Below are positions 44,306-52,282 of a stretch of 64,000 nucleotides of DNA, piece by piece; within the stretch, counting starts at the first letter, position 1; the number at the start of each line of letters is the position of its first letter. The DNA is taken from NCBI RefSeq assembly GCF_030362855.1, contig NZ_JAUCBP010000012.1:248001-312000 (forward strand), written 5' to 3'. This stretch comes from Neoalteromonas arenosi. Lineage in GTDB: Bacteria; Pseudomonadota; Gammaproteobacteria; Enterobacterales; Alteromonadaceae. A program made the translations under genes and the position numbers. The notes under the pieces are model-generated. The model searched no databases. It saw only the letters and a list, made by a program, of their open reading frames with translations, and was not told the origin of the DNA.

Positions 44306-44635
44306 ATGAATGATTTATTCAAAACTGTTGAGCGTATCATCACGCTAAATCATGCTTGGAAAGTAGCTAGAGATGAATTTGGAGCTGATCATTCGATCAC
44401 AAATGCATTGAGGTTACAGAAATCTTCATGGCAGGCGACATTACTAAGATCCTTTCCTTCAGATACCTATCTTAAAAGAGATAATGAAAATATCGATGGT
44501 GAATCATTACTGAGTGTTCGCTTATCTAAACCACTAAACATCAACGGGCATGTTCGTAATGACGCAGAGCATATTCCAGAACGTATGGCCCGACATCTAT
44601 TCTTTGATGATGAGCTAACTGACCTAATTCGATAG
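44306..44635 (+). CDS. 109-aa protein leading the Zorya-like operon
   Basis: Helical, charged, no membrane segment or signal. Motif-like stretches: ITLNHAWKVARDEFGADHSITNALRLQKSSWQATLLRSFPSDTYL and HIPERMARHLFFDDELTDLIR. Separated from zorA by only 13 bp, so cotranscribed. I recognise no family; it could be a regulator or an additional component of the defence system. Confidence 0.6.
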   Translation: MNDLFKTVERIITLNHAWKVARDEFGADHSITNALRLQKSSWQATLLRSFPSDTYLKRDNENIDGESLLSVRLSKPLNINGHVRNDAEHIPERMARHLFFDDELTDLIR

Positions 44636-44648
44636 GAGTTCGACCAAC

Positions 44649-46724
44649 ATGGATTTAACAATAATATTAAACAGTACAATCCTAGGGGTTGATTCAATTA
44701 CATTCTGCATCATCTCTGCGATAGTGTTGATTTTCTTTTTAGCACTTCTGGCGCAAGTAAACTCAGCTCGGGTAGAGGGAAAACGAAGAAAGACCTTTCG
44801 ACTTATTGCAAAAAACCTTGAAGCCAGCGATACCATAAATGTAGCCCAACAGACAGAGCCAACAAGGTTATGGTATGCAAACTCGCTTCAGATGGACGGA
44901 GACAATGAGTTTAGTGCGACCAAGGTAGGTGGGCGTTTTTATACGATCTTACCTTTGGCGACAGTGTTATGCCCTGACCCACTCGTAAATGGAAAAGGAA
45001 TACCTGCGCTGCTTACCAGTATAGGTGTTGCGGGTACGTTTTTAGGAATTACTCTGGGCTTAGCAGATTTTAATTTCGATGATGTGGGGCAAAACTCCGC
45101 ATCTCTGGTGCAATCTGCCGTTATATTGCTCGATGGTATGAAGACAGCGTTTTACACTTCGCTTGCTGGCTTGGCGGCATCCGCTGTATTTATGATAGTC
45201 GTGCAAGTACATGCGAGATATCAGGTTAGCAAGACGCAATCATTAAATAATAGATTGCGGAATGTGTTGGCCGAGATATCGCCACTTATCTACTTACGCA
45301 AAATCGTTGAACAAACAGACAACAAAGGCCAGATAGAGTCTGCCAAGGCGATGACAGAGGTCGCGGGACAGTTTTCAATTCTCATCGAGAGGTTTGATAG
45401 GTTTGGCGAATCGCTCAATGGCGAGAAGATGGCTGAAACCATAGCTGAAGCCGTCGATAAAACGATGCGAGATTCTGTCACTCCTGTTTTGAGTGAATTC
45501 CGAGATGAGCTGAAGTCGGTTCGAGAATTTAAAGAAGATAATAGTCAGGCTTTGTTGAACCAACTGGTTGAAACCATCAAGCAGGAATTAATTGAGCCGG
45601 TAACCTTGGAGCTTAAGGAGACTTCTGCAGCGGTTAAAACAAGTAACGAACTTTCATCCCAATTAAATGAAAACGTCGCTGCAGTGCTTGAACAAGTCGG
45701 TCACACTGTCGAAACAATCGATAAGTTCAATTCTGAAACAATGCAGAAATTGCAAACATTTGCAGAATCTTTACGTAAGGTTTTGGAAGAGTTCAAAGAA
45801 GACACTGAAGGGACAATGTCACGTATAACTGCAGAAGTGAATGATGTTCTCGATATCAGCGTGAAAGGTATGGTTGCCCAGAGAGAAGCTTTTGATGAAA
45901 GTGCAACACGAGCAGCAGTAGCTTTTGAGGGCATGGGCGAGAAGTTAGAGTCGGCATTGGATAAAAGAGCGCAAAGCGAGAAAACGCTTTTCGTTGAGAC
46001 CGAAAACAGAATTGGTCAGCTACTAGAACAAACCAGTAAAAGCTTTGCTGAACAGAACAGTGTGCTTAAGCAAACTGGCGATGAGGCGAGCCGTTTGATG
46101 GAAAGTGCACGCACCGAACTGGAACAAGGTCTAGGTGACATTGATACAAAAGTCACCGGAATGTCCCGCACAGTGCAACAGGAATTAGAAAGTTTTAGAG
46201 AGCAATACCAATCCAACCTCACGCAGTTCTTCACTCAACAGAACAACTTATTGGAGGATACACTTGGAAAACAACGTGATAATTTAGTGGAAGCTGTCGA
46301 GAAATTTAAACAGGTGTTCACTGAAGAATATCAAACTCGCCATAACCTCCTACAGGAACTGACAACGCAGTACGAGCACTTACAGAGCTCGGCAGCGACT
46401 ATACAAAAGCTTGCCAAAGCCATAGGTCTGACTGAGACAGCGACAATGTCCGAACTTCAGGATATCGCAAACACTATGGGTCGCCAGGTAGGTGAATTGA
46501 AAAAAGAATACATGATGGCAGGCACTGCATTTAAAGAAATTACGGAAGGCCTTCCAAAAGCGATGGAACAGTATTTCCGTGATGCTAACCAGAGTACAGA
46601 GTTATTTTTCAAGTCGTTTGATGAAGCGGCTAGCCAGATTCATAACCGGTTAGCCCAGGCTGCAGACTTTCTGATTGACGCTCGTCTTCAAGATATGAGC
46701 TATGAAAAGCAGGAAACAGCCTAA
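44649..46724 (+). CDS. zorA: ZorA-like motor stator with long coiled-coil tail
   Basis: 691 aa. MotA/TolQ/ExbB-type core: membrane helices at about 17-37, 118-140 (ALLTSIGVAGTFLGITLGLADF) and 166-190 (TAFYTSLAGLAASAVFMIVVQVHA), then a cytosolic tail of almost 500 residues predicted coiled coil (Glu/Gln/Lys rich). In Zorya, ZorA pentamers with ZorB dimers form a proton-driven motor whose tail transmits phage sensing to effectors. AGGAG 11 bp upstream of the ATG. Stops at the zorB start codon. Confidence 0.85.
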   Translation: MDLTIILNSTILGVDSITFCIISAIVLIFFLALLAQVNSARVEGKRRKTFRLIAKNLEASDTINVAQQTEPTRLWYANSLQMDGDNEFSATKVGGRFYTILPLATVLCPDPLVNGKGIPALLTSIGVAGTFLGITLGLADFNFDDVGQNSASLVQSAVILLDGMKTAFYTSLAGLAASAVFMIVVQVHARYQVSKTQSLNNRLRNVLAEISPLIYLRKIVEQTDNKGQIESAKAMTEVAGQFSILIERFDRFGESLNGEKMAETIAEAVDKTMRDSVTPVLSEFRDELKSVREFKEDNSQALLNQLVETIKQELIEPVTLELKETSAAVKTSNELSSQLNENVAAVLEQVGHTVETIDKFNSETMQKLQTFAESLRKVLEEFKEDTEGTMSRITAEVNDVLDISVKGMVAQREAFDESATRAAVAFEGMGEKLESALDKRAQSEKTLFVETENRIGQLLEQTSKSFAEQNSVLKQTGDEASRLMESARTELEQGLGDIDTKVTGMSRTVQQELESFREQYQSNLTQFFTQQNNLLEDTLGKQRDNLVEAVEKFKQVFTEEYQTRHNLLQELTTQYEHLQSSAATIQKLAKAIGLTETATMSELQDIANTMGRQVGELKKEYMMAGTAFKEITEGLPKAMEQYFRDANQSTELFFKSFDEAASQIHNRLAQAADFLIDARLQDMSYEKQETA

Positions 46725-47389
46725 TGTTCTATCACACTGCGAATAAGACAAATGCCGAGATAGATGACAGTGGAGCATGGTTGTCTATCGGGGACTTGAT
46801 GTCGGCATTGTTGATGATTTTTGCATTACTACTAATCAGTGCATTAGTCCAAATTTCTGAAGTTGCAGAACAAAGTCAGAATAATCGGATCATGATTATA
46901 AAAGGGATAAATGATGCGTTAAAAGCCGCTGACATCAGTGTCGAAGCAGACTCTGAAACTGGTGATATATCTATCTTAGACTCAGTGCTATTTGAGCAGA
47001 ATGACTACTTGCTAAAAGAATCAGGTAAAGAATTTCTAGATAGGTTTATTCCAATATACAGCAGTGTGGTTTTTCAGAGTTCGGAAACCTCTCACGAAGT
47101 AGTCAGAATTGTCCTTGAGGGACACTCAAGCATAGAGGGGGCATTCGATCACAATATGAGATTAAGTGTCTTGCGAGCCAATAGCGTTTCTCAGTACGTT
47201 AATCAGATGACTTTTCCCGACAAGGAGCAATTTTTCGGCAAGCTTCTGGTGTCGGGACGTGGCTCTCTAGACGCAGATAAGTTAAGAGTTAACGAATCAG
47301 ACCGAAAGGTAATGTTTCGGTTTCAGTTCCGCGGGCAGGAATTCAAAAAAATTATAGGTCAACGAGAACTGCTAAATGTCGATGAGTAG
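46724..47389 (+). CDS. zorB: ZorB-like stator with OmpA peptidoglycan-binding domain
   Basis: 221 aa, one-base overlap with zorA. N-terminal membrane helix SIGDLMSALLMIFALLLISALV with Asp24 at the place of the ion-carrying Asp of MotB/ZorB. C-terminal OmpA/MotB-like domain (about 95-210) with IVLEGHSSIEGAFDHNMRLSVLRANSVSQYV, matching the GH-N-LS-RA pattern that binds peptidoglycan. Partner of ZorA; ends overlapping the third gene by 14 bp. Confidence 0.85.
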   Translation: MFYHTANKTNAEIDDSGAWLSIGDLMSALLMIFALLLISALVQISEVAEQSQNNRIMIIKGINDALKAADISVEADSETGDISILDSVLFEQNDYLLKESGKEFLDRFIPIYSSVVFQSSETSHEVVRIVLEGHSSIEGAFDHNMRLSVLRANSVSQYVNQMTFPDKEQFFGKLLVSGRGSLDADKLRVNESDRKVMFRFQFRGQEFKKIIGQRELLNVDE

Positions 47390-49385
47390 TGGAATTGCCT
47401 TTAAGCCTCCTAGAGTACCATTGGCTAGTTTAAAAGGGCTTTCAAATAGCAAACAACACCTTCAGGCTGTGCTCTCAGGGCGTCCATTACCTAAGTATCC
47501 CCCTTTACGACTAAGTCAAATTCTACAATTGATTGAGAATGGTAATGCTGAAGCTGTAACCCTTGTTGAGTGGTTAGGGTTATTTAATGATGACTTTTCT
47601 TTGCTTGATGAATCAGAGGAACAGCGGGCTTGTCTTCTTCTCTGGCAAGCGATCAGTAATCTGCCAAGAGTTGCTAGATTAGCACTATACATCGCTGCCA
47701 ATTATCTTTTGGGGACACAGTCCAGATTTCCTGAAAGCCTGATATCAACCCTTGATGTTGCGAGTGAATATCTTGAAGGAATAAATCAAACACGAATTCA
47801 GTGGTTAATTGCGATTAGGGATGAGGATTTCAAAGAAGTAATTCGACTGGCTTTTTCTGAGAAAAGTACACCGCTTACTTTTAGTGAAAAAATTGGAATG
47901 CCTGATTCGTCATGTATCAGAGATGCTGTATTACATAGTCTTCCCGGTTATATTGATGTAAACCTTGACCCTAAACATGAAAAGCTTGTTGAACAATGTA
48001 TCACTCAAATGACATTGGCAGAGAGAGTCAATTTTTTCGATGTCATACTGGAAAAGAAGAGCGAAACAATAGAAAAACTGCTGTCAGCACTTGAATCGAA
48101 TTGTCTCCCTGACTCGCAAAATTCTGTCTGGGCGAAACTGACCCCAACTTCAAGAGATATATTGAGTAAAAAATTCCAGCTTGGGGGATATTACAACCTT
48201 AAAGGAATCATCGACTGCATTTGCTTGGCAGAGAATGCGGGGCAATTGCAACTGACAGATAGAGATATTCAACAGTTGCGAGGACGTTCAGCGTTCTGGT
48301 CCAATTACAGCGAGCATTTTAACCAGTCGCTTCTTCTGTTACCTGAATCTACAGCACACTTGTTAAATATTAAGAATGATGAGCGTGGTGGGGACGTCAT
48401 CGTCATGCCTCCCAATTCTGGGAACGATGCAGAAGTTTTTATATTTGAACTCGCAGATAAAATTATTGTGGAAGTCTTACGCGGAGTTGCGAGTGAGATT
48501 AGATTTTTTGAACTCAACGAACGCAACAGGGCTCGGTTGCTCAATGATAATACACTGACGTTAAATAACATCAGAAAAATGGCATGTGATACTGTGTTTG
48601 ATCATGTCGCGCTGTGGCAGTACTTTTGTGAAAAGTGTCTGCGCGAAGAGTTCAACATTCTGCCTAACAAGCATGTTCAAATATTTGCTGGATTAGGGAA
48701 AAAATTTGGCGAATATTCACGAAAGCAGGGGCTTCCATTACCAAGTGAAGAGAATATTGATTTAAGAGTGAGCCAGCTGGCGGAATGGAATAGTATTTTT
48801 TGGTCTCGAGAAGCTCGAATTAAAGGGGGGGGGAAGAGTTCAGAAACGAACAATGGCTGGAACTTCCTGCAGTTAGCAAAGATTGCAAGTGCTCGTGGGT
48901 ACAAAAAGGAATACAGTGAGCTGATAAAAAGGGCTGCGGACCACGGCAATTCTGAGGCAATGTGTCTTCATGCTGAGACGGTTTTTACAGCGCCTAACAA
49001 GACATTCAATCAATGGGCTGCTGCTGAACGGATGGTATCCAATGCTCATGCTCGTGGATATGTTGGAGCTCAAAAGCTAATAGAAAAATACAAATTAAAC
49101 GTAATACCAGCATCAGAATTTTCAAATAACGATTTTAGAACAGATAACGCCAATTCTGGCGCTGAGAAAAAGTTGTATTTTGAAGGGCTCAATCTTCCGC
49201 GAAGTCTGTCTGACCGTATCGAACATAAATCAGAAAGACCACTGGTAAAACTAAAGATTGATGAACTTGAAAGATTGAGTGAGTATCTCAACGACAAAAC
49301 GCTTAAAAAAGTGATGATCAATGAACTCGAAAAGAGAGCAAGTAAGAGGCGTGTTCTTGATTTGCTATCTCAGCTCAAAAAGTAA
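47376..49385 (+). CDS. Zorya-associated third protein, ZorC-like (EH-signature-like, Sel1-like tail)
   Basis: 669 aa, overlapping zorB by 14 bp. Central region near residue 300 (LRGRSAFWSNYSEHFNQSLLLLP) and 350-395 (VFIFELADKIIVEVLRGVASEIRFFELNERNRARLL) resembles the EH_Signature domain found in ZorC. C-terminal part (about 495-570, WNFLQLAKIASARGYKKEYSELIKRAADHGNSEAMCLHAE) resembles Sel1/TPR repeats. No helicase or nuclease motif. The usual type I partner ZorD (helicase) does not follow. Codons near residue 484 lie in a G9 tract. Family call is tentative. Confidence 0.6.
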   Translation: MSMSSGIAFKPPRVPLASLKGLSNSKQHLQAVLSGRPLPKYPPLRLSQILQLIENGNAEAVTLVEWLGLFNDDFSLLDESEEQRACLLLWQAISNLPRVARLALYIAANYLLGTQSRFPESLISTLDVASEYLEGINQTRIQWLIAIRDEDFKEVIRLAFSEKSTPLTFSEKIGMPDSSCIRDAVLHSLPGYIDVNLDPKHEKLVEQCITQMTLAERVNFFDVILEKKSETIEKLLSALESNCLPDSQNSVWAKLTPTSRDILSKKFQLGGYYNLKGIIDCICLAENAGQLQLTDRDIQQLRGRSAFWSNYSEHFNQSLLLLPESTAHLLNIKNDERGGDVIVMPPNSGNDAEVFIFELADKIIVEVLRGVASEIRFFELNERNRARLLNDNTLTLNNIRKMACDTVFDHVALWQYFCEKCLREEFNILPNKHVQIFAGLGKKFGEYSRKQGLPLPSEENIDLRVSQLAEWNSIFWSREARIKGGGKSSETNNGWNFLQLAKIASARGYKKEYSELIKRAADHGNSEAMCLHAETVFTAPNKTFNQWAAAERMVSNAHARGYVGAQKLIEKYKLNVIPASEFSNNDFRTDNANSGAEKKLYFEGLNLPRSLSDRIEHKSERPLVKLKIDELERLSEYLNDKTLKKVMINELEKRASKRRVLDLLSQLKK

Positions 49386-50379
49386 CTGCTCTGCCACTCC
49401 ATAGTACACTCATGTAAGCTTTTTCCTTTGGGCGTTTAAGCCAGACGTTTATCTAGTTTCGAATAAGGCGTTTACCTAGAATTTTAATCTAGGAGTAACG
49501 TGGGGAGGAGGTAATCGAAGTTGAATTTATAAAAGTCGTATAAACGCATATTCATCGGCTTTTACGATGACTTAAATTCTGTTTCAGTCTGAGAACTATT
49601 AAGCAGGGAAGAAAATATGCAAACATTACTATTCTTTATTTTGATTTTTTTATGAATATAAAGCTTTCGTGAATTTTTTCATGGCGAGTGTTTTGTCGAT
49701 TTTTTGTTTGATTTCATGAATTTTTAAAGGCGTATTCTATCAAAAATATGCATTTTTCAAGCGTTGGAACTGTGCGTTTAATGTTACTTTAGCTTGACCT
49801 TTTTTGCTTTTGTGAATATGCACAGTCGACCATTCTTGTTGTTCAATGCAGCCAAAACATGGCATGTTTTTGGTTGCAAAAACGAGCTATCAGATAACAG
49901 AAATTTTGTTGTGTGAGGCAAAAAGTGTGCTCCTATTGTTGGATGTTTCTATCGTCAAGATTAAATAAATTTTGGTGGAAATCTAGTCGGAGAGCACCTT
50001 GATAAAACGGTCACGGTAGGTGCTTGAGTGTTGTTTTACAGCTATATCTGAGCATAGGTTCGCACTGAATTGTGGTGCAACAGAACTAACCAATACTCAG
50101 CGCAAACTAGAGAAAAATTGGGTTCTAATTCACATTTTACTGGGGCTAAGCATTGCCAGTTTCTTAGGCATTTAATAAGACTTAAAAGGGAACTAGTGCC
50201 ATGCTCCAATGAGGTTGATAATTCAGTATCAGGATACTTATTTAGACACTGGAAATTGACCTTAACTGCATTAGTTCATTTAAATGTGTTGTCTGACAGA
50301 TATGCATATAAAACCGCTTCACTATTCGAGATTTTGACAACCTGTTTATCGCAACCTGCTACATCTGATAGGAAAGCTG
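49386..50379. other. Near 1-kb AT-rich gap after the Zorya operon
   Basis: No convincing gene. Imperfect inverted repeats are present: CCTAGA / TCTAGG near 49474-49493, CCAAAACATG / CATGTTTTTGG near 49852-49873, and AGCACCT / AGGTGCT near 49993-50024. A small RNA or operator is possible but nothing diagnostic is seen. T-rich segments dominate 49600-49800. Confidence 0.35.
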
Positions 50380-50946
50380 ATGATTCTGCACTGTACTAAA
50401 AAACTCTACGCTCTGTTGCCAGAGCAAGCTAAGGAGCGTGCACCTGTAGTACCCTCTATTGGCTTGCAAAGCGAGTGGAACAACTGGCATGCAAATGTGA
50501 TTACCGTACAGCGAAAGCAATGTCTGATAGCCGTGCATGATGCGACACGTTTTGCCTTATTTATTCCCGGTCTACTTAAAAAAGACTGGGCAAATCTGGA
50601 CTGGCATTTTGAAGATGTCCTCATCAATACATTACTCAAAAGCGATATCGCGCATGAGTTAATTGAGGTCGCTGCGGCAAACTTGAAGCCACTAGCATTC
50701 GATACTACCTATAACCGTTCAGTCCAGGGCACAATGAACCAGATTTCACAAGAGATAGACTACGACCTGTATTACAATTGGCCTTCAATCAAAGACATCA
50801 GTCCTTATCGATATAGCGCTAACCTTAGCCACCGTCCATGTAACACTAAAGATCACAAAAATTGCTTTTGGCCAGACAAAAGAATGGCCGAATTGCTAAC
50901 CAAATTGGCTGGTTATGAACATCGAACAGGTGCGTATTTTCAATAA
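50380..50946 (+). CDS. DUF6933-like protein
   Basis: 188 aa, ATG with AGGAAAG upstream. N-terminus MILHCTKKLYALLPEQ and the block WHANVITVQRKQCLIAVHDATRFALFIPGLLKKDWANLDWHF match the DUF6933 family I recall; C-terminus is family-unlike and Asn/His rich. DUF6933 members often sit near mobile or toxin-related genes; function unknown. Last gene before the tRNA. Confidence 0.6.
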   Translation: MILHCTKKLYALLPEQAKERAPVVPSIGLQSEWNNWHANVITVQRKQCLIAVHDATRFALFIPGLLKKDWANLDWHFEDVLINTLLKSDIAHELIEVAAANLKPLAFDTTYNRSVQGTMNQISQEIDYDLYYNWPSIKDISPYRYSANLSHRPCNTKDHKNCFWPDKRMAELLTKLAGYEHRTGAYFQ

Positions 50947-51263
50947 GAAAGACACGAAAGAATCGTTTAATCAATGTTAAATCGGCATAGATAAGGAAGT
51001 GAAGTAGAGGCAGCCACCTGCTGATTGCACCAGACCACGCAACGCATTACATAGAGCATTTAACCTCGTCGCAAGAACCGATAATTGTATCGTCGCGCTT
51101 TACACAACGACCGCATTGCATAGAATTTTTAAGTCAAAATGGGAATGACTGTGAGGCAATCCTGTAGCATCAGGAATTTTGAAAGTTATCTAGTGCGAGT
51201 GACACGCCATTGTAGATGGGATGGAATAAAAAAGAGAGCCAAATGAGCTAATGAAGGAGAAAG
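50947..51263. other. Gene-free right end of the island
   Basis: 317 bp with no ORF of coding character. On the minus strand it carries the sequence after the tRNA 3' end, including CTCTCTTTTTTATTCC, which may contribute to tRNA termination but lacks a clear stem. The integrase arm sites for the right end would be expected here. Confidence 0.35.
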
Positions 51264-51580
51264 TGGTGGCCCCACCCTGACTTGAACAGGGGACCTGCCG
51301 ATTCTGGTGCCCAATGCTTTCACACTGGCCTGGACTATCTCATCATCTTCGACATTATTCGTTAAGATGCCGGGCGCTAACGATGTATTACACAGCAAGA
51401 TCGTGCTGAACCATCTAGTCTCTGAACCTTCTTCTCACGCTTGAGAAGCTTGGCTGCTGATTGGCATATGAGGTTATCACTTAGCTTTCCAGCAATTCAC
51501 CCAGTTTTCCGATGCATATTTCTATACATGGTCACAACTTTTTATGAGTCGGATGCTCTAACCAACTGAGCTATAGGGCC
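51264..51580 (-). tRNA. Intron-split tRNA with CAU anticodon, probably tRNA-Ile2
   Basis: Exon 1 (51580-51544, minus strand) starts GGCCCTATAGCTCAGTTGG and ends in CTCAT; exon 2 (51303-51264) starts AATCGGCAGGTCC and ends GGGGCCACCA. Joined, they give a 77-nt cloverleaf: acceptor GGCCCTA/TGGGGCC, D-arm GCTC/GAGC, anticodon loop CTCATAA, T-arm CCCTG TTCAAGT CAGGG, encoded CCA. No initiator features (no C1-A72, no GGG stem). The acceptor GGCCC and GACTCATAATCG resemble E. coli tRNA-Ile2 (lysidine type) more than elongator Met. Exon 2 is the island attachment site. Confidence 0.9.
51304..51543 (-). ncRNA. Group I intron in the tRNA anticodon loop
   Basis: 240 nt on the minus strand. Core elements in order: P AATTGCTGGAAA (51497-51486), Q AATCAGCAGC (51462-51453), R GTTCAGAGACTAGATGG (51427-51411), S AAGATGATGAGATAGTCC (51349-51332). 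P and Q pair to form P4 (TGCTG/CAGCA); R ACTA pairs with S TAGT (P7). The 5' exon ends in U and the intron ends in G, as required; internal guide GUGA pairs with exon UCAU with a U-G wobble. No homing endonuclease ORF. Site between anticodon U36 and A37, the same as the Azoarcus tRNA-Ile intron. Confidence 0.92.
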
Positions 51581-51635
51581 ACTTTCTCTGTCACTTTCTT
51601 TCGCTCTATTATGAACGTAGAAACCAACGCGCAGC

Positions 51636-51664
51636 ATTATAGGGATAGCTGGCTGGTTTGTCAT
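51636..51664 (-). promoter_or_regulatory. Sigma-70 promoter of the intron-split tRNA
   Basis: Minus strand: -35 ATGACA (51664-51659), 17-bp spacer, -10 TATAAT (51641-51636), then a GC-rich discriminator GCTGCGCG typical of stable-RNA promoters under stringent control. About 50 bp before the tRNA 5' end. Confidence 0.75.
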
Positions 51665-51867
51665 TATTAAATTATTTATCTTAATTTATATGAGTATAAA
51701 GTGAACAGTTGTATGGTTTTGTCAGCGGAAGGTACTTTAGAAAATGGTGTTATTCTTCCTCGCCAGTCTAATAAGACACGACAATTTTTAACACTTTTCG
51801 GTGCTGTTGTCTGATTAATTACTGATTCGATTATTATTCAGTACTTAGCCTTAAACCATATACACTA

Positions 51868-52065
51868 TCAGACTATTTCTAATAGTTCGCCGGGTTGACA
51901 TTCCAAGTAATTACACAGCGTTTCTAGGGTGTCGAAATCAATTCGAGTTGTCGTTTCATGATACAGCCGAGACACTGTACTTCTGTTTATATCAGTGGCT
52001 CTAACTACATCAGAGATTTTAAGTTTTTTCGCCCCCATTAGGGCGGAAAGGTTGCATTTAACCAT
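51868..52065 (-). CDS. Small XRE-family regulator (first of two paralogues)
   Basis: 65 aa, essentially one helix-turn-helix: LSALMGAKKLKISDVVRATDINRSTVSRLYHETTTRIDFDTLETLCNYLECQPGELLEIV, the Cro/C1 mini-repressor pattern. ATG at 52065. Divergent from the OB/HD gene across a 217-bp control region, and similar to the gene at 53867 over its whole length. It probably represses itself and the neighbouring genes. Confidence 0.85.
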   Translation of the reverse strand: MVKCNLSALMGAKKLKISDVVRATDINRSTVSRLYHETTTRIDFDTLETLCNYLECQPGELLEIV

Positions 52066-52106
52066 TGTTTAGCACCAAAATGCCTCTCTAAAGATGCACA
52101 AAAGGG

Positions 52107-52136
52107 TTGACAAGAAACATTGTTTTTTCTTATTGT
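52107..52136 (+). promoter_or_regulatory. Candidate promoter of the OB/HD gene
   Basis: TTGACA (52107-52112), 18-bp spacer, weak -10 TATTGT (52131-52136), about 150 bp before the ATG. It lies next to the divergent XRE gene and could be repressed by it. Confidence 0.4.
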
Positions 52137-52282
52137 GTCTGTAGAGAGTCAAAAAAAGCTCTCCCGTTACTGATTATGTCTGAGTGATCAAATCGAGACA
52201 AGCGCTGTTGTAGTGACAGTGTTACTTAATACCTGCTACGGAAGGCGTTCTGTTTAAATTTTCGCTTTTTGTCGAGGTAATA

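Larger units (their letters stand above)
40386..51303. mobile_element. tRNA-integrated genomic island carrying a Zorya-like system
   Basis: Bounded on the left by a 48-bp duplicate of a tRNA 3' half (40386-40433) and on the right by the 3' part of the tRNA(CAU) gene at 51264. Immediately inside the left end is a tyrosine integrase reading inward; inside are cargo genes, an AlpA-type regulator and a Zorya-like operon. About 10.9 kb. The repeats share 39 of 40 bases in the same orientation up to the intron junction, as expected for attL/attR. Confidence 0.75.

Noticed and set aside
50070-50399. 109-codon plus-strand ORF before the DUF6933-like gene
   Set aside because: TTG start, no ribosome site, no recognisable domain, and it overlaps the well-supported next gene by 20 bp.
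51186-51398. 70-codon minus-strand ORF across the tRNA 3' exon and intron
   Set aside because: It translates tRNA and ribozyme core sequence; coding is not plausible.
51304-51543. Insertion sequence or small deletion scar in the tRNA
   Set aside because: No terminal inverted repeats, target duplication or transposase; ordered P-Q-R-S elements and U/G borders indicate a group I intron.
51264-51580. Initiator or elongator tRNA-Met
   Set aside because: Lacks initiator marks (C1-A72 mismatch, GGG/CCC anticodon stem) and the acceptor differs from elongator Met; Ile2 fits better, though lysidine modification cannot be seen in DNA.
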